A stretch of 64,000 nucleotides of DNA from DASQFQ01 sp963722815. GTDB lineage: Bacteria; Actinomycetota; Thermoleophilia; Solirubrobacterales; Solirubrobacteraceae. The position numbers were made by a program, and so were the translations under genes. The stretch covers positions 310,001 through 374,000 of the forward strand of contig CAVROM010000011.1 of assembly GCA_963722815.1 (NCBI GenBank), read 5' to 3'. Below the pieces are notes generated by a model, which did no database searches, had not been told where the DNA came from, and worked only from the letters and a program-made list of their open reading frames with translations. This document shows positions 44,889 to 55,301 of this stretch, piece by piece (positions within the stretch are counted from its first letter, which is position 1; each line of letters starts with the position of its first letter).

Positions 44889-46275
44889 GCCGGCCGTTCG
44901 ACCTCGGCCACGCGAGGTCGAACGGCCGCAGGAACGGCGGCGGTTCGTAGCCCACGAAGGTCGGGCCGGCGCTGCGGTGCGGCCAGCGACCGCTGTCGAG
45001 CCGCTGCTCCAGGACCGCGAGCGCCTGCAGCGTCTCCGCGTCGGTGTAGGTGCAGTGACCGGGCCGGTCGAGCCACAGCTGCCTGAGCAGCCGCCCGCGG
45101 CCTGCCCGGCGGACCGTGTCGCGGTACGCCCGCTCGTGCGGTGAGACGACGAGCCCGTCGGCGGTCGTGTGCACGGTCAGCACCGGGACGCGGATCCGCC
45201 CGTCATAGGCGACGTTGCGGATCAGATAGCGGGTGGCGCGCGCGTCGGCGCGGACGCGCGGCGCGGTGGCGAGGCGCCGCAGGTCGGCGCGCAGGTCCAG
45301 CGCGCTGCGGCGGTACATCGCGCCGACCACGTCGCGGCTGCCGGAGCGCGCGAGCAGCCGGCCGTAGTCGACGCCGGTGTTCCACGACGGGTTGCCGCCC
45401 GCGCGCTGCTCGACGTCCTGCCGGAAGCCGAAGATGAACGTGAGCTGGAACTGCAGCGCGAGGAACTCCTGCTGCTGCCGTGCGGCGTAGTCGCCGTGGG
45501 CCGGGCGCGCCGTGCCCGGCTCGTACCAGTCGGGCAGGTTGAACAGCGCGGCGGCGAGCGCGAGCCGCGCGCGCCCCTCCGGCGTCGCCTGCGCGGCGGC
45601 GACCGCCGCGTTGGCGCGGGCGACGTTCGCCTGCCAGTCCGTGACGTGGACGAGCTCGAGCTGCGAGGCCGGCACCGAGACGGCGGGATCCGGGTCGGCC
45701 GACAGCAGCGTCTTGATCGCGTACTCGAGGTCGAGGTTCTGGTTCCACAGCGCGACCGCGCCGCCGAGGATGCCGCAGAACGGCAGCGCGCCGTCGAAGC
45801 GGCGCGGATGGCGCTCCACGAGGCCCGCGGTGATCATGCCGCCCATCGACTCGCCCCAGGCGATCGTCCGGCGGGGCTTGCCGAAGCGCCGGCCGAAGCG
45901 ACCGAGCAGGTCCATCTGGTCGCGGAGCGCGCTCTCCACCGCCCAGCCGTTCGAGGCGTAGGACGAGCCCGCCAGCGCGTACCCGCGGCGGAGCAGCTCG
46001 TCGGCGACCGCGCGGCTGCCCCAGGTGTCGGCCGGCGGGTTCGGGCCGATCGGCGGGCGATAGCCGTGGCTGTAGAGCAGCAGCGTGCCGTTCCATGGCG
46101 TCGGCACCTCCGCCTTGTCCGTCGAGCCGTCGGGGCTCGTCCCGGTCACGCACGTGACCGCCGCGTTCGTACAGGTCGGCTCCGCCGCCGCGGCGGGTCC
46201 TCCGAATGCCCCGGTCGCGACCACCGCCGCGACCGCGAGCCCGATCAACCGCCCCTGCATCGTCCCCTGGCGCAT
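44881..46275 (-). CDS. Secreted alpha/beta hydrolase
   Basis: 464 residues with a Sec signal (GRLIGLAVAAVVATGAFGGPAAAA). The alpha/beta core shows LLLYSHGYRPP, the nucleophile elbow GESMGGMITAG, and near the C terminus VPVLTVHTTADGLV (Asp) and PGHCTYTDAET (His). A pair of cysteines near the mature N terminus (TCTNAAVTCVTG) may form a disulphide. Probably an extracellular esterase, lipase or tannase-like enzyme; substrate unknown. In-frame starts are ATG 46275 and ATG 46260. Confidence 0.8.
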   Translation of the reverse strand: MRQGTMQGRLIGLAVAAVVATGAFGGPAAAAEPTCTNAAVTCVTGTSPDGSTDKAEVPTPWNGTLLLYSHGYRPPIGPNPPADTWGSRAVADELLRRGYALAGSSYASNGWAVESALRDQMDLLGRFGRRFGKPRRTIAWGESMGGMITAGLVERHPRRFDGALPFCGILGGAVALWNQNLDLEYAIKTLLSADPDPAVSVPASQLELVHVTDWQANVARANAAVAAAQATPEGRARLALAAALFNLPDWYEPGTARPAHGDYAARQQQEFLALQFQLTFIFGFRQDVEQRAGGNPSWNTGVDYGRLLARSGSRDVVGAMYRRSALDLRADLRRLATAPRVRADARATRYLIRNVAYDGRIRVPVLTVHTTADGLVVSPHERAYRDTVRRAGRGRLLRQLWLDRPGHCTYTDAETLQALAVLEQRLDSGRWPHRSAGPTFVGYEPPPFLRPFDLAWPRSNGRRG

Positions 46276-46324
46276 GCTCTCCTCCTCCTGGTCGCCACCC
46301 CGGAGCGTACGCCGATTGTCAAGC

Positions 46325-46346
46325 TACCTGATATACGGCTGCCTGA
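46325..46346. promoter_or_regulatory. Two MarR-type half-sites before the marR gene
   Basis: TACCTGA (46325-46331) and TGCCTGA (46340-46346) are same-direction half-sites upstream of the MarR GTG. The second is identical to the arms of the full palindrome at 46835-46854, which suggests autoregulation. Confidence 0.45.
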
Positions 46347-46379
46347 GATCGATCGGTCTGCGCTGATACGGTCGAGGGC

Positions 46380-46829
46380 GTGCGACAGCCGACCCGCGTC
46401 GCCCCGCGCGTCTCCTACGTCATCGGCCGCCTGGACCGCGCGCTCCGGCGCGAGATCGGCGCGCTGGTCGCGCCGCACGGGCTGTCCGTCCCTCAGTACA
46501 CGGTGCTCTCGATCCTGCGCGACCGCACCGGGCTGTCGAACGCGCAGCTCGCCCGCCGCAGCTTCGTCACCCCGCAGTCGATGAACGAGGTGATCGCCTC
46601 GCTCGAGCGCGACGGGCTCGTCGCGCGCTCGCCGGCAGCCAACCACGGGCGCGTGCTCGAGACCGCGGTCACCGAAGTGGGTCTCGCCGTGCTCGCGCGC
46701 TGCGACGAGGCGGTCAACGAGATGGAGGGCCGGATGCTCGGCGACCTCGATGACGAGGCGCGCGCACAGCTGCTCAGCGCGCTCACCGGCTGCGTGCACC
46801 GTCTCGGCGCGGGGCTGCCGGACGCGTAA
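46380..46829 (+). CDS. MarR-family transcriptional regulator
   Basis: 149 residues from GTG 46380. The winged helix lies at about 30-95 (LSVPQYTVLSILRDRTGLSNAQLARRSFVTPQSMNEVIASLERDGLVARSP in part), flanked by dimerisation helices. It immediately precedes a transport and CoA-ligase operon, with a perfect TGCCTGA palindrome between. It is probably the ligand- or CoA-ester-responsive repressor of that operon, as is typical of MarR proteins governing aromatic or carboxylic acid breakdown. Confidence 0.88.
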   Translation: MRQPTRVAPRVSYVIGRLDRALRREIGALVAPHGLSVPQYTVLSILRDRTGLSNAQLARRSFVTPQSMNEVIASLERDGLVARSPAANHGRVLETAVTEVGLAVLARCDEAVNEMEGRMLGDLDDEARAQLLSALTGCVHRLGAGLPDA

Positions 46830-46834
46830 CAGGC

Positions 46835-46854
46835 TGCCTGACGAGCATCAGGCA
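46835..46854. promoter_or_regulatory. MarR operator upstream of the ABC/CoA-ligase operon
   Basis: TGCCTGA (46835-46841) and TCAGGCA (46848-46854) form a perfect 7-bp dyad with a six-base spacer, 5 bases after the MarR stop and 32 bases before the ATPase gene. ACTGATACTC just beyond could hold a -10 element. Half-sites of the same sequence precede the marR gene. Confidence 0.6.
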
Positions 46855-46886
46855 AACTGATACTCTCGCCGCCGAGGAGGGGGCGA

Positions 46887-48469
<1,583 letters not shown>

Positions 48470-48473
<4 letters not shown>

Positions 48474-49360
48474 GCCAGTTCCTCTCGCTCGTGGTCGGCG
48501 GCCTCTTCCTCGGCGCGATCTACGCGCTGGTCGCGCTCGGGTTCGTGACGATCTTCCGCGCCACCGGCGTCATCAACTTCGCGCAGGGCAGCGTGCTGCT
48601 GGTCGGCGCGTACCTCGTCGGGCGCCTCAATGACTCGATCGGGTTCTGGCCCGCCGTGCTGGTCGCCGTCGTGGCGGCCGCGCTGCTGTCGCTGCTGATC
48701 GACGCGCTCCTGATCCGCCGCGTGCGGACCGCCGATCTCGGCACGCTCGCGATCCTCACGCTCGGCGTCGACATCCTGATCTCGACCGAGATGACGCGCG
48801 CGATCGGCACGGACGTCATCAGCGTCGGCGCGCCGTGGGGCGCGCACGTGGTCGAGGCGGCGGGCATCCGCGTGCCCGCCTCGCGTGTGATCGCGGGCGC
48901 GGTCGCGCTCGTGCTCGTCGGCGCGCTGGCGGCGGCGGTGAAGCTCACGGACTGGGGCGTCGCGATGCGCTCGGCGGCGGAGGACGGCGAGACGGCCGGG
49001 CTGATGGGCATCCGCCTCAACCGCGTCGCCGCCGGCGCGTGGGCGCTGGCGGGCGCGCTCGCCGCGATCGGCGGCCTCTTCCTCGCCTCCTTCCCGGCCG
49101 CCGGCGTCACGCCGGGCCTCGGCCTCGTCGCGCTCGCCGCGATCCCCGCGGTCGTGCTCGGCGGCTTCGACTCCCCCGCCGGCGGGGTCGCGGGCGGGCT
49201 GATCATCGGCGTCGTGTCGGTGCTGTGCGCCGGCTACCAGGACGAGCTCTCGTTCCTGGGCCGCGGCCTCGGGACGGTCGCGCCGTACGTGGTGATGCTG
49301 CTGGTGCTGCTCGTGCGCCCGTCGGGGCTGTTCGGCACGCGGGAGCTGACGCGTGTCTAG
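48470..49360 (+). CDS. Branched-chain amino acid-type ABC permease (LivH-like)
   Basis: 296 residues with about eight helices. GVINFAQGSVLLVGAYL and the GLMGIRLNRVAAGAWALAGALAAIGGL region are typical of LivH. GTG start overlaps the ATPase stop by 4 bases. In this family many members import aromatic or dicarboxylic acids rather than amino acids; the downstream CoA ligase favours a carboxylic acid here. Confidence 0.92.
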
Positions 49361-50423
49361 GCCGCTGCGCGCCGGGATCGCCGTGGGTCTCGTGGTCATC
49401 CTGGCCGCGCTGCCGATCTACCTCGAGAGCTTCTGGCTGCAGACCGCGCTGTTCGCGATGGGCGCGATCGTGGCGGCGATCGGGCTGACGCTGCTGGTGG
49501 GGATCGCGGGCCAGCTGTCGCTCGCGCACGCCTTCTTCGTCGCGATCGGCGCCTACGGCTACGCGTTCCTCGCGGGGCACGACGCGCCCGGCACCGACGC
49601 GCCGACCGGCCTCGGCCTGCCGCCGCTGCTCGCGCTGATCGGCGCCGTCGCGCTCGCCGGGCTGGCCGGCGCGCTCTTCAGCCCGATCTCCGGCCGCGTG
49701 CGCGGCATCTACCTCGGGCTCGCGTCGCTCGGCCTCGTGTTCCTCGGCCAGCACGTGCTCCAGAACGCCACCGCGGTCACCGGCGGCTACGAGGGCGTCA
49801 CCGTCGAGCCGTTCAGCGTGGCCGGCTTCAGCTTCTCGGACGCCGACCCCGACCTGACGATCCTCGGCGTGCCCTACGGGCGGCTCGAGCGCCTCTGGTA
49901 CCTCGGCGTCGTCCTCGTCGCGCTCGCCGTCTGGTACGGCCGCAACCTCGTCCGCAGCCGTCCAGGCCGCGCGCTCGCGACCGTGCGCGACGGCGAGATC
50001 GCCGCCGCCGTGCACGGGATCGACGTCGTCCGCTACAAAGCGGCCGCCTTCACCGTCTCGTCGATGTACGCCGGGCTGGGCGGCGTGCTGACCGCGCTCG
50101 CGTTCGGCCGCATCGTGCCCGAGTCGTTCGGCTTCCTGCTCTCGATCGACTTCCTCGTGATGGTCGTCATCGGGGGCGCCGGCTCGGTCGGCGGCGCGGC
50201 CGTCGGCGCGGTGTTCGTCACCGCGCTCCCGCTGGTCCTCAACCACTACAGCGGCTCGCTGCCGCTGCTCGCCGAGCCCGGCGGCAGCGGCCTCGGGGCC
50301 TCCGAGGCCAGCCGCTTCATCTACGGCGCCGCGATCGTCGCCGTCCTGCTGTTCGCGCGAGACGGGCTTGCGGGGCTCGTCCGCCGTTCCCGGTCCCCCG
50401 AGGTCAAGGAGAGCCTCACATGA
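49353..50423 (+). CDS. Branched-chain amino acid-type ABC permease (LivM-like)
   Basis: 356 residues with about nine helices. GIAGQLSLAHAFFVAIGAY, IYLGLASLGLVFL and AAFTVSSMYAGLGGVLTAL followed by VMVVIGGAGSVGGAAVGAVF identify LivM. GTG start at 49353 lies within the livH-like gene (8-base overlap). It partners LivH in the membrane channel. Confidence 0.92.
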   Translation: MSRPLRAGIAVGLVVILAALPIYLESFWLQTALFAMGAIVAAIGLTLLVGIAGQLSLAHAFFVAIGAYGYAFLAGHDAPGTDAPTGLGLPPLLALIGAVALAGLAGALFSPISGRVRGIYLGLASLGLVFLGQHVLQNATAVTGGYEGVTVEPFSVAGFSFSDADPDLTILGVPYGRLERLWYLGVVLVALAVWYGRNLVRSRPGRALATVRDGEIAAAVHGIDVVRYKAAAFTVSSMYAGLGGVLTALAFGRIVPESFGFLLSIDFLVMVVIGGAGSVGGAAVGAVFVTALPLVLNHYSGSLPLLAEPGGSGLGASEASRFIYGAAIVAVLLFARDGLAGLVRRSRSPEVKESLT

Positions 50424-51676
50424 GCAGACGCTGGTTCGCGATCACGGCCGTCGGCCTCGCCCTCGCGGTGGGCGCGTGCGGCAAGGGCGACTCCGGAGGC
50501 GGTGACGGCGGCTCGGGCGGCGTGAAGACCGGCCCCGGCACGACGAAGGACACGATCTCGCTCGGCTACCTGCCCGACCTGTCGGGCGTCTTCGCCCCCA
50601 ACGGCAAGGCGATGATGGAGGGCGCGAAGCTCTACTGGGACGCCAAGAACCAGGCCGGCGGAATCTGCGGCCGCAAGATCGAGCTCAAGACCCAGGACAC
50701 CGCCTACGACCCGCAGAAGGCGGTCGCCGCCTACCAGCAGATGTCGGGCGACGTGGTCGGCCTCGGACTCGTGCTCGGCTCCTCGATCACCTCGGCGCTG
50801 CTGCCGTCGGTCAAGCAGCAGGACATGTTCCTCAACTTCGCCGGCTGGACGTCGGACATCCTCCCCAGCGAGAACGTCGCGATCGCCGGCACGACCTACG
50901 ACATCGAGGCGATCAACGCGATCGACTTCCTGATGCGCGAGCACGGGCTGAAGTCGGGCGACGCCGTCGGCCACCTGTACTTCGAGGGCGACTACGGCGA
51001 GAACGCGCTGAAGGGCTCGAAGTACGCGGCGGGCAAGCACGGCCTGAAGATCGTCGAGCAGAGGATCACCCCGGCCGAGACCGACATGACCGGGCAGGTC
51101 GCGGCCTTCCGTCGGGCCGGCGTGAAGGCGATCCTGTTCTCGGCCGCGCCGCCGCAGGCCGCCTCGCTGGCCGGCGTCGCCGCGTCGCAGAAGCTCGACG
51201 TGCCGATCGTCGCCAACGGGCCCGGCTGGACGCCGCAGCTGCTGACCACGCCGGCCGCGGGCGCGCTCGAGAAGAACTACTACGTCGTGTCGTCGATGGC
51301 CCCGCTCGACGTCCAGAGCGAGGGCGTGCAGAAGTTCCTCGACGACTACAAGCAGGCCTTCCCCAAGGGCACGCCGTCCTCGAACGGCTCGCTCTACGCC
51401 TACGCCGGCGCCCAGATCGCCGACGCCGCGCTCAGCCAGGCGTGCAAGGACAAGGACCTCACGCGCAAGGGCGTGCTCGACGCGCTGCACTCGCTGACCG
51501 CGCTCGACACCGGCGGTACCGTGGCCGGCAAGCTCGACTTCAGCAAGAGCGACGAGCCGCCGAGCCGGCTCGTCTACACCGCGCGTGTGAACAAGGACGC
51601 GCCGGGCGGCCTGGCCGTCATCGGCGAGCCGGGCACGTCGGACGACGCCAAGGGCTACACGTTCGGAGGCAGCTGA
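50420..51676 (+). CDS. Branched-chain amino acid-type ABC substrate-binding lipoprotein
   Basis: 418 residues. A lipobox (LAVGAC, Cys about 20) and a Gly/Ser linker show a membrane-anchored lipoprotein. The binding fold begins SLGYLPDLSGVFAPNGKAMMEGAKLYWDAKN and contains DTAYDPQKAVAAYQQM, then FEGDYGENALKGSKYAA. It should deliver a small carboxylate to the LivHM channel. Ligand unknown. ATG 50420 overlaps the LivM stop. Confidence 0.9.
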   Translation: MSRRWFAITAVGLALAVGACGKGDSGGGDGGSGGVKTGPGTTKDTISLGYLPDLSGVFAPNGKAMMEGAKLYWDAKNQAGGICGRKIELKTQDTAYDPQKAVAAYQQMSGDVVGLGLVLGSSITSALLPSVKQQDMFLNFAGWTSDILPSENVAIAGTTYDIEAINAIDFLMREHGLKSGDAVGHLYFEGDYGENALKGSKYAAGKHGLKIVEQRITPAETDMTGQVAAFRRAGVKAILFSAAPPQAASLAGVAASQKLDVPIVANGPGWTPQLLTTPAAGALEKNYYVVSSMAPLDVQSEGVQKFLDDYKQAFPKGTPSSNGSLYAYAGAQIADAALSQACKDKDLTRKGVLDALHSLTALDTGGTVAGKLDFSKSDEPPSRLVYTARVNKDAPGGLAVIGEPGTSDDAKGYTFGGS

Positions 51677-51677
51677 C

Positions 51678-52127
51678 ATGCCCGCCGTGAGCCTGGAGCG
51701 GCTGCCCGAGCTGTCGGGGCAGCCGCTCGGGCACACCGAGTGGCGCGCGATGACGCAGGACCGCGTCGACGCGTTCGCCGACGTCACCGAGGACCACAAC
51801 TACATCCACGTCGACCCGGAGCGGGCGAAGGACTCGCCGTTCGGGCGGACGATCGCGCACGGCTACCTGACCGTGTCGCTGCTCGCGCCGATCACCCAGT
51901 CGCTGCTCGAGGTCAGCGACGCGAAGACGAGCATCAACTACGGCATGGACAAGCTGCGCTTCCCGGGCCCGCTGCCGGTCGGCGCGGAGTTCCGCGGCGC
52001 GGCGGAGGTAGCCGACGTCGCGGCGATCGACGGGGGCGCGCAGGTCAAGCTGGCGGTCACGGTCGAGGTCCGCGACGCGAAGCGGCCGGCGCTCGCGGCC
52101 GAGGTTCTGCTGAGGTTCTACGCATGA
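51678..52127 (+). CDS. MaoC-family (R)-specific enoyl-CoA hydratase-like protein
   Basis: 149-residue hot-dog fold. The hydratase motif is FADVTEDHNYIHVDPERAKDSPFGRTIAHGYLTVSLL, containing the catalytic Asp and His. It resembles nodulation N/MaoC-type hydratases that add water to 2-enoyl-CoA. ATG 51678 is one base after the preceding stop; the stop overlaps the SDR ATG. It fits a CoA-dependent degradation path with the ligase and SDR. Confidence 0.88.
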   Translation: MPAVSLERLPELSGQPLGHTEWRAMTQDRVDAFADVTEDHNYIHVDPERAKDSPFGRTIAHGYLTVSLLAPITQSLLEVSDAKTSINYGMDKLRFPGPLPVGAEFRGAAEVADVAAIDGGAQVKLAVTVEVRDAKRPALAAEVLLRFYA

Positions 52128-53035
52128 TCCGGCTCGACGACCGGGTGGCGGTGGTGACCGGGAGCGGGCGCGGCCTCGGCCGCGCCTACGCGATCGCGCT
52201 CGCACGCGCCGGCGCCGCGGTGGTGGTCAACGACGTCGACGCCGGCGCGGCGGAGGAGACCGTGGCGGCGATCGCGGGCGACGGCGGCCGGGCCGTCGCG
52301 GAGCTGTGCGCGGTGGGCGACACCGCCGCGGCGGACGCGCTGGTCGAGCGGGCGGTGGGCGAGTTCGGCCGGCTCGACGTGATGGTCACCAACGCGGGGC
52401 TGCTCCGTGACCGGGTGTTGTGGAAGATGAGCGACGAGGACTTCGATGCGGTCATCGGCACCCATCTCCGCGGCACGTTCACGTGCGCCCGCTCGGCCGC
52501 GATCCGCATGCGGGCGCAGGAGGAAGGCGGGCGGATCATCGTGGTCGGCTCGCCGGCCGGCCAGTACGGCAACTTCGGGCAGACGAACTACGCGGCCGCG
52601 AAGGCCGGCGTCGTCGCGTTCGCGCGGACCTGGGCGCTCGAGCTCGCGCGCACCGAGATCACCGTCAACGCGATCGTGCCCACGGCGTGGACGCGGATGA
52701 CGGCGAGCATCCCGATCTACGAGCCGCTCGTGGCGCGCGCCGAGGCGGGAGAGGACTTCCCCGCCGACGTCCGCCGCGAGCACGCGATCGGCATGCCCGA
52801 GGAGTGCGCCCCGCTGGTCGTCTTCCTCGCGTCCGACGCCGCCGCCGGCGTGACCGGCCAGGCGATCGGCATCGGCGGCGACCGTCTGAGCCTGTACTCG
52901 CATCCGGCCGAGCTGGTCGCCGAGCTGCGCGACGGGGGCTGGACGGCGGAGGAGATCGCCGCGCGCTGGGACGACGCGTTCGCGTCATCCCAGCAGTCCT
53001 ACGGCGTCCAGCTCCCGGCGCTGGAGCGGTCATGA
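52124..53035 (+). CDS. Short-chain dehydrogenase, 3-hydroxyacyl-CoA dehydrogenase-like
   Basis: 303 residues. TGSGRGLGRAYA binds NAD(P), TNAG and LLRDRVLWKMSDEDFDAVI follow, and the catalytic pair is TNYAAAKAG. The RDRVLWKMSDEDFD pattern and length resemble the dehydrogenase unit of type 2 multifunctional beta-oxidation enzymes, whose partner is a MaoC-type hydratase, exactly the gene upstream. Likely reaction: (3R)-hydroxyacyl-CoA to 3-oxoacyl-CoA. Confidence 0.87.
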   Translation: MIRLDDRVAVVTGSGRGLGRAYAIALARAGAAVVVNDVDAGAAEETVAAIAGDGGRAVAELCAVGDTAAADALVERAVGEFGRLDVMVTNAGLLRDRVLWKMSDEDFDAVIGTHLRGTFTCARSAAIRMRAQEEGGRIIVVGSPAGQYGNFGQTNYAAAKAGVVAFARTWALELARTEITVNAIVPTAWTRMTASIPIYEPLVARAEAGEDFPADVRREHAIGMPEECAPLVVFLASDAAAGVTGQAIGIGGDRLSLYSHPAELVAELRDGGWTAEEIAARWDDAFASSQQSYGVQLPALERS

Positions 53036-53898
53036 GCATCGACGTCGGCTCGCTCGCGGCGATCGACGTGCACGTGCACGCCGAGCGCAACGAGGGCGAG
53101 GAGCAGGACCCGGTCACCGGCGAGATCCTGGCGGCGGCCGCGGCCTACTTCGGCGGGTCGCCGCCGCAGCCGACCGCGCAGGAGGTCGCCGACTACTACC
53201 GCGAGCGCAGCATGGTCGCCGTCGTCTTCAACGTCGACGACGAGGCCGGGATGGGGCGCCGGCGGCTCGGCAACGACGAGGTGCTGGCGGCGGCGGAAGC
53301 CAACCCGGACGTGCTGATCCCGTTCGGGTCGGTCGACCCGCACAAGGGCAAGCTCGGGGTACGGGAGGCGCAGGAGCTCGTGGCGCGCGGCGTGCGCGGG
53401 TTCAAGTTCCACCCCAACATCCAGGCGTTCTGGCCCAACGACCGCGCGTGGTATCCGCTGTACGAGGTGATCGCCGAGGCAGGGCTGATCGCGCTGTTCC
53501 ACTCCGGCACGACCGGCATCGGCGCCGGCATGCCGGGCGGCGGCGGGGTGAAGCTCAAGTACTCAAACCCGATGCTGGTCGACGACGTCGCCGCCGACTT
53601 CCCGGAGCTCGACATCATCCTCGCGCACCCGTCGTTCCCGTGGCAGGAGGAGGCGCTGGCGGTCGCGGTGCACAAGCCGAACGTCTACATCGACCTCTCC
53701 GGCTGGTCGCCGAAGTACTTCCCGGACATCCTCGTGCGCTACACGAACACGCTGCTCAAGGAGAAGATGTTGTTCGGGTCGGACTACCCGCTGATCACGC
53801 CGGATCGCTGGCTGGCCGACTTCGAGAAGCTGGAGATCCGCGACGAGGTGCGGCCGCTCGTGCTGAAGGAGAACGCGGCGCGCCTGCTCGGGCTGTGA
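53032..53898 (+). CDS. Amidohydrolase-2 family protein (ACMSD-like barrel)
   Basis: 288 residues. Metal-ligand motifs are IDVHVHAE near the start, FKFHPN (His near 124), LAHPSFPW (His) and GSDYPL (Asp). The family contains decarboxylases and C-C or C-O hydrolases acting on aromatic or cyclic acids. Placement between an SDR and an acyl-CoA ligase suggests work on the same imported acid; the reaction itself is not determinable. ATG 53032 overlaps the SDR stop. Confidence 0.85.
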   Translation: MSIDVGSLAAIDVHVHAERNEGEEQDPVTGEILAAAAAYFGGSPPQPTAQEVADYYRERSMVAVVFNVDDEAGMGRRRLGNDEVLAAAEANPDVLIPFGSVDPHKGKLGVREAQELVARGVRGFKFHPNIQAFWPNDRAWYPLYEVIAEAGLIALFHSGTTGIGAGMPGGGGVKLKYSNPMLVDDVAADFPELDIILAHPSFPWQEEALAVAVHKPNVYIDLSGWSPKYFPDILVRYTNTLLKEKMLFGSDYPLITPDRWLADFEKLEIRDEVRPLVLKENAARLLGL

Positions 53899-55301
53899 GC
53901 GACCTCGGCTGGCCGCTGCGGCGCGCGGCGTCGCTGTTCGGCGACCGGGCCGCCTTCGGGGTCGGGTACCGCGAGCTGGCCGAGCGCCTCTCGCGCCTGG
54001 ACCTCGAGCCGGGGGCGCGGGTCGGCGTGCTGGCCGCTAACACACGCGCGCACGTGGAGGCGTGGCTCGGCGTCCCGGCGGCGGGCGGCGTGATCGTGAG
54101 CCTCAACTACCGGCTCGCGCCGGAGGAGCTGCGTGTCATCGCCGAGGACGCGCAGCTGTCGATGCTCGTCACGGACCGGGACGCCGACCTCGGCTGCCCC
54201 GTGGTCGAGTGGGACGACCTGCTCGCCGGCCCGCCGCGTCCGCCTCGCGACCACGCGTCAGACACGCTCGCCGCGATCTCCTACACCGGCGGCACCACCG
54301 GGCGGCCGAAGGGCGTGATGCTCTCGCACGGCAACCTGCTCGCCAACGCACAGCACAACCTCGTCGCCACCGGCCACCACGCCGGCCAGCGCTGGCTGCA
54401 CGTGTGCCCGATGTTCCACGTCGCCGGGATCGCCAATCTGCTGGCGTGCACGTGGGTGGGCGCGGAGCAGCTGGTGCTGCCGCGCTTCGAGGCCGCCGCC
54501 GTGCTGGAGACGATCGAGCGCGAGCGGGTCACCCATACCGTGCTCGTGCCGACGATGCTGCAGATGCTGCTCGACGCGCCGGGCGCGGACGACGCGGATC
54601 TGAGCTCGCTGCAGCACGTCCAGTACGCGGCGTCGCCGATCTCCGCCGAGCTCCAGCGCCGCGTGCTCGAGCGGCTGCCGGACTGCGACGTCGCCCAGTT
54701 CTACGGGATGACCGAGGCCGCCCCGACCGTCACCCACCTCTCCGGCGAGGACCACCGCCGCGGCGGCGAGCGGCTCGCCTCGGTCGGCGTCCCGGTGCCC
54801 GGCGTCGAGATCGACGTGCGCGACGGCGAGCTCTGGGTCCGCGGTCCGAACGTCATGCTCGGCTACTGGAACCGCCCCGACGAGACCGCCGCGGCGCTGG
54901 TCGACGGCTGGTACCGCACCGGCGACGTCGTCACCCAGGACGACGACGGCTACCTCTACCTGCTCGACCGCGCCAGGGACATGATCATCACGGGCGGCGA
55001 GAACGTCTACTCGCTCGAGGTCGAAGCGGCCCTGGTGCGGCACCCGGCCGTCGCCGAGGCCGCCGTGTTCGGCGTGCCAGATGACCGCTGGGGCGAGGCG
55101 GTCCACGCGGTCGTCGTCCCGCGCTCGCAGATCACCGAGGAGGTGCTCCTCGACCACTGCCGCGAGCACATCGCCGGCTTCAAGCTCCCGCGCGAGATCG
55201 ACCTCCGCGACGAGCCGCTCCCCAAGTCGGGCGCCGGCAAGATCCTCAAGACGCAGCTGCGCGAGCCGTTCTGGGCCGGCCGCGAACGCCGCGTGAGCTA
55301 G
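53895..55301 (+). CDS. Acyl-CoA synthetase (AMP-forming carboxylate-CoA ligase)
   Basis: 468 residues from GTG 53895. Adenylation motifs: YTGGTTGRPKGVMLSH (A3), YGMTEAAP (A5), YRTGDVV (A7), DMIITGGENVY (A8) and the catalytic Lys in PKSGAGKILK (A10). It activates a carboxylic acid to its CoA thioester using ATP. It is the last gene of the MarR-controlled operon. Its TAG shares the CTAG tetranucleotide 55298-55301 with the convergent hydrolase stop. Confidence 0.93.
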   Translation: MSDLGWPLRRAASLFGDRAAFGVGYRELAERLSRLDLEPGARVGVLAANTRAHVEAWLGVPAAGGVIVSLNYRLAPEELRVIAEDAQLSMLVTDRDADLGCPVVEWDDLLAGPPRPPRDHASDTLAAISYTGGTTGRPKGVMLSHGNLLANAQHNLVATGHHAGQRWLHVCPMFHVAGIANLLACTWVGAEQLVLPRFEAAAVLETIERERVTHTVLVPTMLQMLLDAPGADDADLSSLQHVQYAASPISAELQRRVLERLPDCDVAQFYGMTEAAPTVTHLSGEDHRRGGERLASVGVPVPGVEIDVRDGELWVRGPNVMLGYWNRPDETAAALVDGWYRTGDVVTQDDDGYLYLLDRARDMIITGGENVYSLEVEAALVRHPAVAEAAVFGVPDDRWGEAVHAVVVPRSQITEEVLLDHCREHIAGFKLPREIDLRDEPLPKSGAGKILKTQLREPFWAGRERRVS

